Positions 1 through 8,931 of a stretch of DNA of 54,092 nt are shown in pieces. The position numbers and the translations under genes are program-made. Source of the stretch: Xanthobacter agilis. GTDB taxonomy: Bacteria; Pseudomonadota; Alphaproteobacteria; Rhizobiales; Xanthobacteraceae. Positions within the stretch are counted from its first letter, which is position 1, and the number at the start of each line of letters is the position of its first letter. The stretch spans positions 1-54,092 of the forward strand of contig NZ_JABWGX010000031.1 of assembly GCF_021730435.1 (NCBI RefSeq), read 5' to 3'. Below the pieces are notes generated by a model that was not told where the DNA came from, did not search any database, and worked only from the letters and a program-made list of their open reading frames with translations.

Positions 1-81
1 CTTTGGGCGGCGCGCCGGTCGTTTCAGCGGATACGCGGGGCGGGCCGACGCGAGCCCCTCGTCGGAGGTGGGCGCGAACCG

Positions 82-1443
82 TCAGGCCTCCTGGGGAACG
101 GGCGCCGCCTCGGGCGCGCGACCGCCCTGAAGCCGGCCCTTCAGGAAAATCGCAAGGCCCGCCACCAGCGCCGGCGCCGCGGCGATGGCGAAGATGGTTT
201 CGAAGCCCCAGTTGAAGGACAGCAGCAGGCCGCCCAGCATGGAGCCCACCACCGAGCCCGAGCGGCCGATGCCATTGGCCCAGCTCACCCCGGAGGCGCG
301 GCTTGCGGTGGGGTAATAGGCCGCCGCGAGGGCATTGATGCCGATCTGCGAACCGGCGATGCAGAAGCCCGCGCCGAACACCGCCAGCGGCAGCAGGCCG
401 GGCACCCCCGCCGAAGCGCCGATGAGGGTGACGCACACTCCGCCGCCCACATAGGCGCCACCGAGCAGCGTATGGGGATTCATCCGGTCCATGAACAGGC
501 CCAGCATCACCCCGCCCAGCGTGCCGCCCAGTTGCAGCAGCATGGTGACAAGCGCCGCCTGCTGGATCGAGGCGCCCGAGCTGTTGATGAAGGTCGGCAG
601 CCAGTTGGTGAGGAGATAATAGACGAGCAGGCTCATGAAGAAGGTGAGCCACAGCAGAAGCGTGCCGCCAACAAGAGCACGCGAGAACAATTGGGTGACC
701 GGCAAGCCCTTGGCCTTCTGCGGGCCGATGAAGACGGCCCCGGCAAGGTCCACCGCAGGTGCGATGCGCGACAGGTAGCGGGCCGCCTTGACCGAGCGCG
801 GATCCTTCAACACCAGGAAGCGGATGGATTCCGGCAGCAACGCCCATAACGCCAGCGCGACCAGCAACGGCACCGCGCCGCCCACCAGCAGCACCGAGCG
901 CCAGCCGTGCTCCGCCACAAGCTGCGCGGCGAGCAGCCCGCCCATGGCCGAACCGAGGGTAAAGCCGCAGAACATCACCGTCACCAGGAAGGAACGCTTG
1001 CGTTGCGGACAGTATTCCGAGGTGAGCGTGATGGCGCTCGGCATCGCCGCGCCGAGCCCGAGGCCGGTGACGAAGCGCCACCAGGTCAGCTCGGTGATGG
1101 AGTGCGAGAACGCCGCCCCCAGCGAGGCGAGGCCGAAGAAGAAGACGGAGAACACCAGCAGCGGCTTGCGGCCGAGCCGATCGGCGAACGGGCCGATCAC
1201 CAGCGCCCCCAGCATGAGGCCGAACAGGCCGGCGCCGAACATGGGCCCGAGGGTGGCCGGCGTAAGCTGCCATTCGGCGCGGATGGCCGGAGCAATGAAC
1301 GCCGCCGCGGCGGTATCGAACCCGTCCACAGCGACGATGATGAAGCACAGGACGATAATCAGAAACTGAAAGCGCGAGATGGGGCTGTCGTCGATCAAGT
1401 GCTGGATATCGACGGTTCTTGAAGCAGATCTTTCTGTGGACAT
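82..1443 (-). CDS. benK: Aromatic acid:H+ symporter of the MFS (BenK/PcaK type)
   Basis: This is a 453-residue inner-membrane major facilitator with about 12 hydrophobic segments, close to the usual length of PcaK/BenK. Visible signatures are the acidic motif VDGFDTAA in the first membrane helix and GPFADRLGRKP in the loop between helices 2 and 3, both typical of the aromatic acid:H+ symporter family. It is the last gene of the minus-strand cat-ben series, 134 bp after benD, so benzoate uptake is the likely role. Related members carry 4-hydroxybenzoate or muconate, so the exact substrate is inferred from position. A hairpin lies between benD and this gene, so its expression may be uncoupled from the enzymes. 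Confidence 0.85.
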   Translation of the reverse strand: MSTERSASRTVDIQHLIDDSPISRFQFLIIVLCFIIVAVDGFDTAAAAFIAPAIRAEWQLTPATLGPMFGAGLFGLMLGALVIGPFADRLGRKPLLVFSVFFFGLASLGAAFSHSITELTWWRFVTGLGLGAAMPSAITLTSEYCPQRKRSFLVTVMFCGFTLGSAMGGLLAAQLVAEHGWRSVLLVGGAVPLLVALALWALLPESIRFLVLKDPRSVKAARYLSRIAPAVDLAGAVFIGPQKAKGLPVTQLFSRALVGGTLLLWLTFFMSLLVYYLLTNWLPTFINSSGASIQQAALVTMLLQLGGTLGGVMLGLFMDRMNPHTLLGGAYVGGGVCVTLIGASAGVPGLLPLAVFGAGFCIAGSQIGINALAAAYYPTASRASGVSWANGIGRSGSVVGSMLGGLLLSFNWGFETIFAIAAAPALVAGLAIFLKGRLQGGRAPEAAPVPQEA

Positions 1444-1493
1444 GGCCGTTTCCTCTCCGTGGGTGCAGGCTTGCTCTTCTGTCGGAGCACACG

Positions 1494-1530
1494 CCGATCC
1501 TCCCGCCCGGCGACGTGCCGGGCGGATCGG
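1494..1530 (-). terminator. Stem-loop between benD and benK
   Basis: The 9-bp arms CCGCCCGGC (1503-1511) and GCCGGGCGG (1517-1525) are perfectly complementary around a 5-nt loop. They are extended by CCGAT/ATCGG (1494-1498/1526-1530) across a small bulge. There is no clear U-run, so it may be an attenuating or mRNA-stabilising structure rather than a full terminator. Confidence 0.45.
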
Positions 1531-1577
1531 ACGGTTTTGTCACCGGTTGGCCACCGGCGGGCGGGGGCCGCCGGATC

Positions 1578-2363
1578 TCAGCCGAGGTCGCCGCCGCCGA
1601 CGGGCAGGGTGACACCGGTGATGTAGGAGGCCTCGTCGGACGCCAGGAACAGGATCGGCGCCGCCTGCTCGGCAAGCGTGCCGTAGCGCTTCATGAGGCT
1701 GGATGAAACGGTCTGGTCCACGATCTCCTGATACCAGGCCTCCTCCGCCACCGTGCGCTGCGCGCCATTGCGGGGGATGCGGCGCGCCGGCGCCTCGGTG
1801 CCGCCGGGGGCGGTCGCCACGATGCGGATGCCGCGCCCGGAATATTCGAACGCCAGCGACGCGGTGATGGCGTTCACCCCGCCCTTGGCCGCCGCATAGG
1901 GCAGCCGGTGGATGGAGCGCGTGGCGATGGACGACACATTCACGATCACCCCCCTCCCCTGCGCCAGCATCACCGGCAGCACGGCCCGACACCCCCACAG
2001 GGTGGGGTAAAGGGAGCGGTTGATCTCGGCGATGATCTCCGTTTCCGCATAATGCTCGTAGGGTTTGGCCCAGATGGTGCCGCCGACGTTGTTGACCAGG
2101 ATGTCGATGGCCCCGAAGCGGGCGGTCGCGGCCGCCGCGAGGGCCTGCGCGCCGGCGAAGGCTTCGAGGTCCACCGTCACCGCCTCCACCTCGGCGCCGA
2201 GCGCCGCGATCTGCGCGCGGGTCTCTTCCAGCAGGGGCGAGCGATCTGCGACCACGAGGCGGGCGCCCTCGGCGGCGAAACCCAGCGCCACCGCGCGGCC
2301 GATGCCCTGGGCGGCGCCCGTGACCAGCGCCACCCTGGCCGTGAAGCGGGAGGGCCGGGTCAT
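1578..2363 (-). CDS. benD: Benzoate cis-diol dehydrogenase (short-chain dehydrogenase)
   Basis: Oxidises 1,6-dihydroxycyclohexa-2,4-diene-1-carboxylate to catechol with loss of CO2, using NAD+. The 261-residue protein shows the classic SDR layout: TGAAQGIG cofactor loop near residue 14, NNVGG after the fourth strand, and the catalytic YAAAK. The start at 2363 is chosen because its ATG overlaps the benC stop as ATGA, which indicates translational coupling, and because MTRPSRFTARVALVTG begins directly with the Rossmann strand. It completes a contiguous benABCD set transcribed on the minus strand. Confidence 0.9.
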   Translation of the reverse strand: MTRPSRFTARVALVTGAAQGIGRAVALGFAAEGARLVVADRSPLLEETRAQIAALGAEVEAVTVDLEAFAGAQALAAAATARFGAIDILVNNVGGTIWAKPYEHYAETEIIAEINRSLYPTLWGCRAVLPVMLAQGRGVIVNVSSIATRSIHRLPYAAAKGGVNAITASLAFEYSGRGIRIVATAPGGTEAPARRIPRNGAQRTVAEEAWYQEIVDQTVSSSLMKRYGTLAEQAAPILFLASDEASYITGVTLPVGGGDLG

Positions 2364-3382
2364 GCCGCCTTGGCCTCCAGACCGGGAGAGAACCGCTCGT
2401 AATGGAATGCGGCGGGGGTGATGCCCAGCGCCTGCACATGGGCCCGCACCGCATCCACCATGGCGGGCGGCCCGCACAGATAGGCATCCACCGCGCCGCC
2501 CGCGAGATGCTCCGGCGCAAGATGGTGGGTCACATAGCCCTTGCGCGGATGGACGCTGGCCGGATCGGCGACGCAGGTCGCGAAGGTGAAATGGGGCAAC
2601 CGCGCCGCGACCTGTTCCAGCCGGTCCAGCAGCACCAGATCCGCGTCGGCGGTGACGCCGTAGATGAGGTGGGCGGGCACCGGGAGCCCGTCCCGCGCCA
2701 GCAGATCCAGCATGGCGAGGACCGGCGCCAGACCGGTGCCGCCGGCCAGGAACAGGAGCCGCCGCGTCACCGGCCGCAGGTAGAAGGAGCCCATGGGCGC
2801 GGTGAAGGTGAGGGCGTCGCCCACCCGCGCCCGCTCCGACAGCCAGGTGGACATGCGCCCGCCGGGGATGTTGCGCACCAGGAATTCCACGTGCCCCTCC
2901 CGCGGCAAAGCCGAGAAGGAATAGGCGCGCACCTCGCCAGTTCCCGGAACCGACAGGTTGGCATATTGCCCCGGCAGGAAGGCGGGCGCGCCGCCCGTAT
3001 CGAGCGCGATGGAAAAACCGATGGTGGAGGCCGACAGCCGCTCAAGCCGGGCGAGGCGCCCGGAAAAGCGGGAGACCCCGGCCTTGCACAGGGCCGAGCT
3101 GGCGGCGATCTTCACCACGCAGTCGCTTTTCGGGCGCATCTGGCAGGTGAGCACATGGCCCGCCGCTGCCTCGTCCGGCGTGAGCGCGTCCTCGATATAG
3201 TCGCCCGCGTCATAGGCACCGGATTCGCAATAGCTCTTGCAGGTGCCGCAGGCACCGTCCCGGCAGTCCAGCGGCACGTTGATGCCGGAGCGGTACGCCG
3301 CATCCGCCACCGTCTCCCCCTCGTCGCAGGAGACGAAGCGGGTCACCCCATCCTCGAAGCTCAGCGCAATCGTGTGGCTCAT
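2360..3382 (-). CDS. benC: Benzoate 1,2-dioxygenase electron-transfer component (reductase)
   Basis: This 340-residue one-polypeptide reductase passes electrons from NADH through FAD and a [2Fe-2S] centre to the BenAB oxygenase. The plant-type ferredoxin domain is N-terminal, with ligands C40, C45, C48 and C80 (CRDGACGTC then LTC). It is followed by an FAD domain containing RAYSFSALP and a nucleotide domain starting LFLAGGTGLAP, the expected BenC order. It lies 13 bp after benB and overlaps benD by 4 bp. Confidence 0.92.
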   Translation of the reverse strand: MSHTIALSFEDGVTRFVSCDEGETVADAAYRSGINVPLDCRDGACGTCKSYCESGAYDAGDYIEDALTPDEAAAGHVLTCQMRPKSDCVVKIAASSALCKAGVSRFSGRLARLERLSASTIGFSIALDTGGAPAFLPGQYANLSVPGTGEVRAYSFSALPREGHVEFLVRNIPGGRMSTWLSERARVGDALTFTAPMGSFYLRPVTRRLLFLAGGTGLAPVLAMLDLLARDGLPVPAHLIYGVTADADLVLLDRLEQVAARLPHFTFATCVADPASVHPRKGYVTHHLAPEHLAGGAVDAYLCGPPAMVDAVRAHVQALGITPAAFHYERFSPGLEAKAA

Positions 3383-3395
3383 CGCCGCCTCCCGC

Positions 3396-3887
3396 TCAGA
3401 TGTGATAGATGTCGACCACCTGGTGGATGTAGTCGTTCTTCAGAACCACCTTCTTATTTTTGATCCTGAAGTCGTTGCCGCTGGTGTCGAGCGTGTAGAA
3501 TGATGACCCGAAATAGGTGTCGGTCATCTTGTAGCGATAGCTCAAGGTGAACCAGTTGAAACGCAGGGCCACGGTAGCGGCGGTCTCGTCCAGGATCTCG
3601 ATGTTGGTGAGATTGTGCGAGGTGCGCGGCTCCGGCAGGCTGGTGGCGCTGGAACGCTCCGTCTTGATGCGGAACACCCGGTCCTCCAGGCCCTGGCGCT
3701 GGCCGTAATAGATAAGGGAAATGTCCTTCTGCGGGTCTTCGACCAAGGCGTCGTCGTCGTCCCAGGACGGCATCCAGAAGATGGCGTCGGGCGCATAGAG
3801 CAAGAGCCAGTTGTCCCAGTCCTTGTCGTCGAGATAGCGGGCTTCGCGATAAAGGAAGGCCTCCACGGCCTCGCGTGTCACGTTCAT
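3396..3887 (-). CDS. benB: Benzoate 1,2-dioxygenase small (beta) subunit
   Basis: This 163-residue protein belongs to the ring-hydroxylating dioxygenase beta family (NTF2-like fold), the structural partner of BenA in the hexameric oxygenase. Family features include YREARYLDDKDWDNWLLLY near the N-terminus and the C-terminal VVLKNDYIHQVVDIYHI. The start MNVTREAVEAF at 3887 gives the usual length; longer in-frame extensions run into low-complexity arginine/proline-rich translation. It sits 73 bp after benA. Confidence 0.92.
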   Translation of the reverse strand: MNVTREAVEAFLYREARYLDDKDWDNWLLLYAPDAIFWMPSWDDDDALVEDPQKDISLIYYGQRQGLEDRVFRIKTERSSATSLPEPRTSHNLTNIEILDETAATVALRFNWFTLSYRYKMTDTYFGSSFYTLDTSGNDFRIKNKKVVLKNDYIHQVVDIYHI

Positions 3888-3960
3888 CTGGTCCTCCCGG
3901 CGGTGGCGCATTCTGCGTGCGGCGACCGTCTGTGCTGCGCAGGTTCGGTTCGGGTGCGGA

Positions 3961-5349
3961 TCAGGCGTCCGCGTCGGGGCTCTCCCGCCGCGCGGCGCGG
4001 GCGAGCGTGTCCTTCCAATACTGGTGCTGGAGCATGAACAGGCCCTCATCCTCGGTCTTGGCGCCGGAGAGCAGGGGCTTGAGGCCGATGGCGGCGGCAC
4101 CCGCGTCGGCGCCCTCGATCCAGTGCGCGGCGCCGCGCGACAGGTCGTTCCAGGCGGCGGCCGTCGCCATGAACCCCATCTGACACGAGCGGAACTCTTC
4201 CAGATCGTCGGGGGTGGCCATGCCGGACGCGTTGAAGAAGTCCTCATACTGGCGGATGCGCCGGGCGCGCGCCTCCGCGCTCTCGCCCTTGGGGGCGATG
4301 CAGTAGATGGTGACCTCGGTCTTATCCACGCTGATCGGCCGGAAGGTCCTGATCTGCGAGGAGAACTGGTCCATCAGATAGACGTTGGGATAAAGGCACA
4401 GGTTGCGCGAGCGGCTGATCATCCAATCCGCCATGGCTTCGCCGAATTTGTCGGTCAGCTCCGCCCGGCGCTCGTACAGCGGACGGTCTTCGGGATTGGC
4501 CCAGCGGGTCCACAGCAACAAATGGCCGTGATCGAAGGAGTAGAAGCCGCCGCCCTGCTTGGCCCAACTGCCGGCATCCATGGCGCGGACCACGTCCACC
4601 CCCGCGGCGGCGGCCGCCGCCGCCTTGCGGTGGTTGGTGGTGGCCGCATAGTTCCAATGCACCGAGGTGACGTGATAGCCGTCGGCGCCGTTCTCCGCCT
4701 GGACCTTCCAATTGCCGTCGAACACATAAGTGGAGGCGCCGCGCAGCACTTCGAGGCCCTGCGGCGACTGGTCCACGATCATGTCGATAATCTTCGCCGC
4801 CTCGCCCAGGTGCGCTTTGAGCGGCTTGACGTCCCCCTTCAGCGCGCCGAACAGGAAGCCGCGATAATTCTCGAACCGCGCCACCCGGACGAGATCATGG
4901 GAGCCGTTGGCGTTGAAGCCGTCCGGATAGCCGGCGCCGTCCGGCTCCTTGGTCTTCAAGAGCTTGCCGGTGTTGGAGAAGGTCCAGCCGTGGAACGGAC
5001 AGGTGTAGGTGGACTTGTTGCCCTTGCGGTGACGGCACAGCATGGCGCCGCGATGGGAGCAGGCATTGACGAGCGCATGGAGCTCGCCCTTGCGGTCGCG
5101 GGTGATGACGATGGGCTGACGGCCGATGAAGGTGGTGTAATAATCGTTCGGGTTGGGGATCTGGCTTTCGTGGGCAAGATAGACCCAATTGCCTTCGAAG
5201 ATGTGTTCCATCTCCAGCTCGAAAATGTCCGGGTCCGTGAAGATGTCGCGCCGGCAGCGGTAGAGCCCCTGGGCGGGATCTTCCACCACGGCGGCCTCGA
5301 TGCGTTCGGCGAGCGCCGCCTCGTCGGTGATGGGGGCGTGAGCGTTCAT
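3961..5349 (-). CDS. benA: Benzoate 1,2-dioxygenase large (alpha) subunit
   Basis: This is the catalytic subunit of the Rieske non-haem iron oxygenase that dihydroxylates benzoate at C1/C2. The 462-residue protein has the Rieske motif C97-S-H99 and C117-P-F-H120, and mononuclear iron ligands in [12 protein letters not shown] (H226, H231). The start [13 protein letters not shown] at 5349 matches the family N-terminus; upstream frame is unrelated. The length and the neighbouring BenB, BenC and BenD genes make benzoate the best substrate call. Anthranilate or toluate dioxygenases are close relatives and cannot be excluded from sequence alone. Confidence 0.92.
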   Translation of the reverse strand: MNAHAPITDEAALAERIEAAVVEDPAQGLYRCRRDIFTDPDIFELEMEHIFEGNWVYLAHESQIPNPNDYYTTFIGRQPIVITRDRKGELHALVNACSHRGAMLCRHRKGNKSTYTCPFHGWTFSNTGKLLKTKEPDGAGYPDGFNANGSHDLVRVARFENYRGFLFGALKGDVKPLKAHLGEAAKIIDMIVDQSPQGLEVLRGASTYVFDGNWKVQAENGADGYHVTSVHWNYAATTNHRKAAAAAAAGVDVVRAMDAGSWAKQGGGFYSFDHGHLLLWTRWANPEDRPLYERRAELTDKFGEAMADWMISRSRNLCLYPNVYLMDQFSSQIRTFRPISVDKTEVTIYCIAPKGESAEARARRIRQYEDFFNASGMATPDDLEEFRSCQMGFMATAAAWNDLSRGAAHWIEGADAGAAAIGLKPLLSGAKTEDEGLFMLQHQYWKDTLARAARRESPDADA

Positions 5350-5437
5350 GGCGTGTCCTCCCTCCGCCGCGGCACGCCGCCGTTGGCAGGCGGCGACCTC
5401 GGGGATGTTTTGTGGTTGTTGAAGACGGGCGGGCGCC

Positions 5438-6379
5438 TCAGGCGGCGGCGCGCGGGCGGCTGACCTCGGTGCCCACCACCCCCTCGGCATCGAGGGCGAT
5501 GGAGAAATCGAAGTCGATGGCCGCGAACGGCTTGTTGAGGCCGCGCGCATGGATCTCCACCGCGTCGCTCACCCGCTTCACCGCCGGAATCAGCCCCTCG
5601 CGGGTGCCGAAGGCGAAGTCGGTGTGCAGATATTCATCGCCCTCGATGTTGATCTGTGTGGTGAGCTTGCGGAAGCCGGGCGCGGTCACGAAGAAATGGA
5701 TGTGGGCCGGGCGCTCCGCATGGCGGCCGAGGCTCTCCATCAACAGGCGGCTCTGGGAGCCGGGCGGGCAGCCATATCCGGCGGGCATGATGGTGCGGAA
5801 GGAATAGGTGCCGTCAGCCAAGGTCTCGATACGGCGGCGCAGGTTGAAGGCCGGCTGGCTGGGATCGAAATGGGAGTAATTGCCCATGGTGTTGGCGTGC
5901 CACACGTCCACGATGGCGCCTTCGACCGGCCGGCCGTCCGGTCCGCTCACCCGGCCCTGCACGAACAGCACCTCGCCGTCGTCGGAGCCGTCGTCGAGCC
6001 GCGCGCTACCCTTAGCCAGCGGCGCGCCGGCCACATAGAGCGGCCCTTCGATGGTGCGCTGGGTGCCGCTGTCGAGGCCGGCCCGGCGCTCCTTCTCGTC
6101 GAGGCGAAGGTCGAGATAGTGCTCCACCGCGATGCCCGGTACGATGAGGCCCAGCTCGTTGCTCTGGCCCGCCTTGGCAAGGTAGGTGACGCCCGCCCAG
6201 AACTCGTCCTGGGTGATGTCGAGATCATCGATGGCCACCATGAGGTCGGCGGTGAGGCGGCGCACGATCTCCTTGAGGCGGGGATTGCCGCCCGGCGCGT
6301 CATGGCCCGCGGCGCGATCCGCGAGGGCGGCGATGATGGTCCGGTCGATAATGTTCTTCTGGCTGTCGTTCTTGGACAT
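5438..6379 (-). CDS. catA: Catechol 1,2-dioxygenase (intradiol)
   Basis: Cleaves catechol to cis,cis-muconate with a non-haem Fe(III). The 313-residue protein has the N-terminal helical linker domain (to about residue 110) and the intradiol beta-sandwich with all four iron ligands: Y168 (GNYSHF), Y202 (PAGYG), H226 and H228 (PAHIHFF). It is 44 bp after catC and upstream of benA, so ring-cleavage and ring-activation genes are probably co-transcribed. Nothing suggests a chlorocatechol-type enzyme, but substrate breadth is not readable here. Confidence 0.95.
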   Translation of the reverse strand: MSKNDSQKNIIDRTIIAALADRAAGHDAPGGNPRLKEIVRRLTADLMVAIDDLDITQDEFWAGVTYLAKAGQSNELGLIVPGIAVEHYLDLRLDEKERRAGLDSGTQRTIEGPLYVAGAPLAKGSARLDDGSDDGEVLFVQGRVSGPDGRPVEGAIVDVWHANTMGNYSHFDPSQPAFNLRRRIETLADGTYSFRTIMPAGYGCPPGSQSRLLMESLGRHAERPAHIHFFVTAPGFRKLTTQINIEGDEYLHTDFAFGTREGLIPAVKRVSDAVEIHARGLNKPFAAIDFDFSIALDAEGVVGTEVSRPRAAA

Positions 6380-6423
6380 TTGGCGTTTCCTCCGAAGCAG
6401 TCAAATACGTGTTCAGACGTGGG

Positions 6424-6714
6424 TCAGGTGTCGTCCTCCCGGATGGATGAGGGATGGCGGCACAGCGGAGCCACCGCGATTTCCATGAACGGAAACAGCG
6501 GCAGGGTGGACAGGACGTCGTGCAGCTCTTGGGGGCTGCTCACGTCAAAGATGGAGATGTTCGAGTATTGGCCGGCGATGCGCCAAAGATGCCGCCAGAC
6601 GCCGGCGCGCTGCAGCTCCTGGGCGCGCGCCCGCTCGGTGGCCTTGAGCGCGTCCGCTTCCGCCAACGGCAGGTCGCGGGGCAGCTTCACGTCCATGCGC
6701 ACATGAAACAGCAT
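6424..6714 (-). CDS. catC: Muconolactone delta-isomerase
   Basis: Converts muconolactone to 3-oxoadipate enol-lactone. The 96-residue length and the sequence (MLFHVRMDVKLPRDLP at the start, SNISIFDV and LPLFPFMEIAVAPLCRHPS towards the end) match the small decameric CatC family. It begins 3 bp after catB and is followed by catA, the common catBCA order. Confidence 0.96.
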   Translation of the reverse strand: MLFHVRMDVKLPRDLPLAEADALKATERARAQELQRAGVWRHLWRIAGQYSNISIFDVSSPQELHDVLSTLPLFPFMEIAVAPLCRHPSSIREDDT

Positions 6715-6717
6715 GGC

Positions 6718-7902
6718 TCAGGCTCCCGCTGGAGTGACGGCGCGCACGAGGGTGCGCCGCGCCCCGTCGCGCCGGAAGTGCTGCACGCGCGCCTCGTCGA
6801 GGGCGATGCCCAGGCCCGGCCCGCGCGGCACGGTCAATTCGAAATCCGAATAGTCCAGGGGCTCGGCCAGGATGTCCTCGGTGATGAGGAGGGGGCCGAA
6901 CAATTCGGTGCCGAAGGCCAGGTGCGGAAAGGCCGCGAACAGATGGGCGGCGGCCAGGGTGGACACCGCGCCTTCCAGCATGGTGCCGCCATAGAGCCCG
7001 ATGCCCGCCGCGTCCGCGATGGCGCCCACCCGGCCGGCGGCGAGCAGGCCGCCGGCCTGCTCGATCTTCACCGCGAACACATCGGCGGCGCGCGCCTGGG
7101 CGAGATCGAAGGCGCTGGCCGGCCCCTGCAACAATTCGTCCGCCATCACCGGCACGAGGCCGCGGGCGGTGAGGCGGGCGAGCGCCGCCGCCGAAGACAC
7201 CGGCTGCTCCACCAGGTCGCACCCGGCCTCCGCGAGGGCCTTGAGGCCATAGGCCGCCTCGCTCTCGCTCCACGCCATGTTGACATCCACCCTGACGCTG
7301 GCGCGATCGCCCAGCGCCGCCTTGATGGCGCCGACGTGGGCCACATCCCGGCGTACCGGATGACGGCCGATCTTGAGCTTGAAGATGCGGTGGCGCCGGC
7401 GCTGGAGCATCTCCTGCGCCTCGGCGATGTCGCGGGCGGTGTCACCGGACGCCAGCGTCCAGGCGACGGGCAGGCGGTCCCGCATCCGTCCGCCGAGCAG
7501 CTCCGACAGCGGCAGGCCGCAGCGCTTGCCCTGGGCGTCGAACAGCGCCGTCTCCACCGCCGATTTCGCGAAATGATTGCCCTTCACCACCTTGCCGATG
7601 GTGGCCATGGTGGCCTGGATGCGGGTGGGGTCGCAGCCGGCGAGGACCGGCGCCATATAGGTGTCGATCGTCAGCTTCATACCCTCGGGGCTCTCCGGCC
7701 CGTAGGCGAGCCCGGCGATGGTGGTCCCCTCCCCGAGGCCCACGATGCCGTCCGACATATGGAGCCGGACCAGCATCAAGGTCTGCCCCTCCATGGTCGC
7801 AACCGAGAGCCGGTGCGGGCGAATGGTCGGCAGATCGACGAGAAAGGTCTCGACTCTGTCGATCTTTGGCGCTTGCTTGGAAAGGGTCGCATGTATCGTC
7901 AT
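6718..7902 (-). CDS. catB: Muconate cycloisomerase
   Basis: Lactonises cis,cis-muconate to muconolactone using Mn2+. The 394-residue protein is an enolase-superfamily member: catalytic lysine in FKLKIG, and metal ligands in VDVNMAW, VEQPV and MADE. The start at 7902 (MTIHATLSKQ) is preferred over an upstream in-frame ATG at 7983, because the latter would lie beyond the CatR operator and inside the divergent regulator. It is the first gene of the minus-strand operon, so muconate-responsive control by the divergent LysR protein is likely. Confidence 0.93.
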   Translation of the reverse strand: MTIHATLSKQAPKIDRVETFLVDLPTIRPHRLSVATMEGQTLMLVRLHMSDGIVGLGEGTTIAGLAYGPESPEGMKLTIDTYMAPVLAGCDPTRIQATMATIGKVVKGNHFAKSAVETALFDAQGKRCGLPLSELLGGRMRDRLPVAWTLASGDTARDIAEAQEMLQRRRHRIFKLKIGRHPVRRDVAHVGAIKAALGDRASVRVDVNMAWSESEAAYGLKALAEAGCDLVEQPVSSAAALARLTARGLVPVMADELLQGPASAFDLAQARAADVFAVKIEQAGGLLAAGRVGAIADAAGIGLYGGTMLEGAVSTLAAAHLFAAFPHLAFGTELFGPLLITEDILAEPLDYSDFELTVPRGPGLGIALDEARVQHFRRDGARRTLVRAVTPAGA

Positions 7903-7958
7903 GCGATTTTGATACGCGCCGAAAAGGCGGAAATCCAAAACCGAGTTGGTCAAATAAA

Positions 7959-7973
7959 ATACCCAGAGGGTAT
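7959..7973. promoter_or_regulatory. CatR/BenM-type operator ATAC-N7-GTAT
   Basis: ATACCCAGAGGGTAT is a perfect inverted repeat matching the ATAC-N7-GTAT recognition site known for CatM and BenM. It lies in the 73-bp gap between catB and the LysR gene and ends 2 bp before the regulator's ATG, a position suited to autorepression as well as catB activation. A second, half-conserved ATAC at 7912-7915 nearer catB could be part of a weaker activation site. Confidence 0.8.
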
Positions 7974-7975
7974 AG

Positions 7976-8908
7976 ATGGACATCCGCCATCTTCGTTATT
8001 TCGTCGCCGTCGCCCAGGCGCGCAGCTTCAGCCGCGGCGCCGAGCGGCTCCACATCGCCCAGCCGCCCCTGAGCCGGCAGATCCAGGCGCTGGAAGAGGA
8101 ACTGGGCGTACAGCTCATCGATCGCTCGGAGCGGCCGCTGAAGCTGACCGAGGCGGGCCGCTTCTTCTACGAGCAGGCGCTGCAGATGATCGGCCGCATG
8201 GACCAGATCCGGCAGGCGACGCGCCAGCTCGGCCGCTCCGGGCGCGGCATCTTCGTCATCGGCTGCGTGGCCTCCACCCTCTATGGCGGCATGCCGGACC
8301 TCGCCCGGCGCATCCGCCGCCTGTGGCCGGACCTCGAGATCGAGCTGGAGGAGATGATCTCCTCCCAGCAGGTATCGGCGCTGAAGGAAGGCCGCATCGA
8401 CGTGGGATTCGGGCGGGTGCGGGTGGCCGACCCCGCCATCGAGCGCATCACGCTGCGCGAGGAACGCCTTGTGCTCGCCCTGCCCCTCGACCACCCCAAG
8501 GTCGGCGGGCGCACCGCTCTACCGCTGGCAACGCTGGAGGAGGAACGCTTGATCCTCTACCCGTCCGAGCCGCGGCCGAGTTTTGCCGACGAGGTGCTGG
8601 CGCTGCTGGGTGACCGCAACGTGCGGCCCGGCGCCATCCAGGAAGTGCGCGAATTGCAGATGGCCCTTGGCCTGGTGGCGGCCGACGCCGGCGTCTCCAT
8701 CGTGCCCGCGGCCGCCCAGCGCCTGCGCAGCTATGATGTGGCCTACCGCCACTTCGACGACCCGCGGATGGTCTCGCCCATCATCATGAGCTACCGCGCC
8801 CATGACACGTCCGGGCGCATCGACGCCATCAAGCAGTTGATCCGCGAGATGTACGCCGACCGTCCGGACTGGCTTCAGTTGTCCGAGAACCGCCTGTTGC
8901 CGCCATGA
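7976..8908 (+). CDS. catR: LysR-type regulator of catechol/benzoate genes (CatR/BenM/CatM type)
   Basis: This 310-residue LysR protein begins MDIRHLRYFVAVAQ, with the winged helix-turn-helix to about residue 60 (AERLHIAQPPLSRQIQALE). The effector domain resembles CatM/BenM, whose inducer is cis,cis-muconate, with benzoate in BenM. It is divergent from catB over a matching operator. Whether benzoate is a co-inducer is not decidable by reading. The ben genes lie downstream in the same operon, so one regulator could govern both. Confidence 0.88.
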   Translation: MDIRHLRYFVAVAQARSFSRGAERLHIAQPPLSRQIQALEEELGVQLIDRSERPLKLTEAGRFFYEQALQMIGRMDQIRQATRQLGRSGRGIFVIGCVASTLYGGMPDLARRIRRLWPDLEIELEEMISSQQVSALKEGRIDVGFGRVRVADPAIERITLREERLVLALPLDHPKVGGRTALPLATLEEERLILYPSEPRPSFADEVLALLGDRNVRPGAIQEVRELQMALGLVAADAGVSIVPAAAQRLRSYDVAYRHFDDPRMVSPIIMSYRAHDTSGRIDAIKQLIREMYADRPDWLQLSENRLLPP

Positions 8909-8931
8909 GGGGCCACGGCGGCGGACCGGTC

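Noticed and set aside
6454-8613. A 719-codon plus-strand frame over catB and catR
   Set aside because: It is antisense to catB and out of frame with catR, both of which have complete catalytic or HTH motifs.
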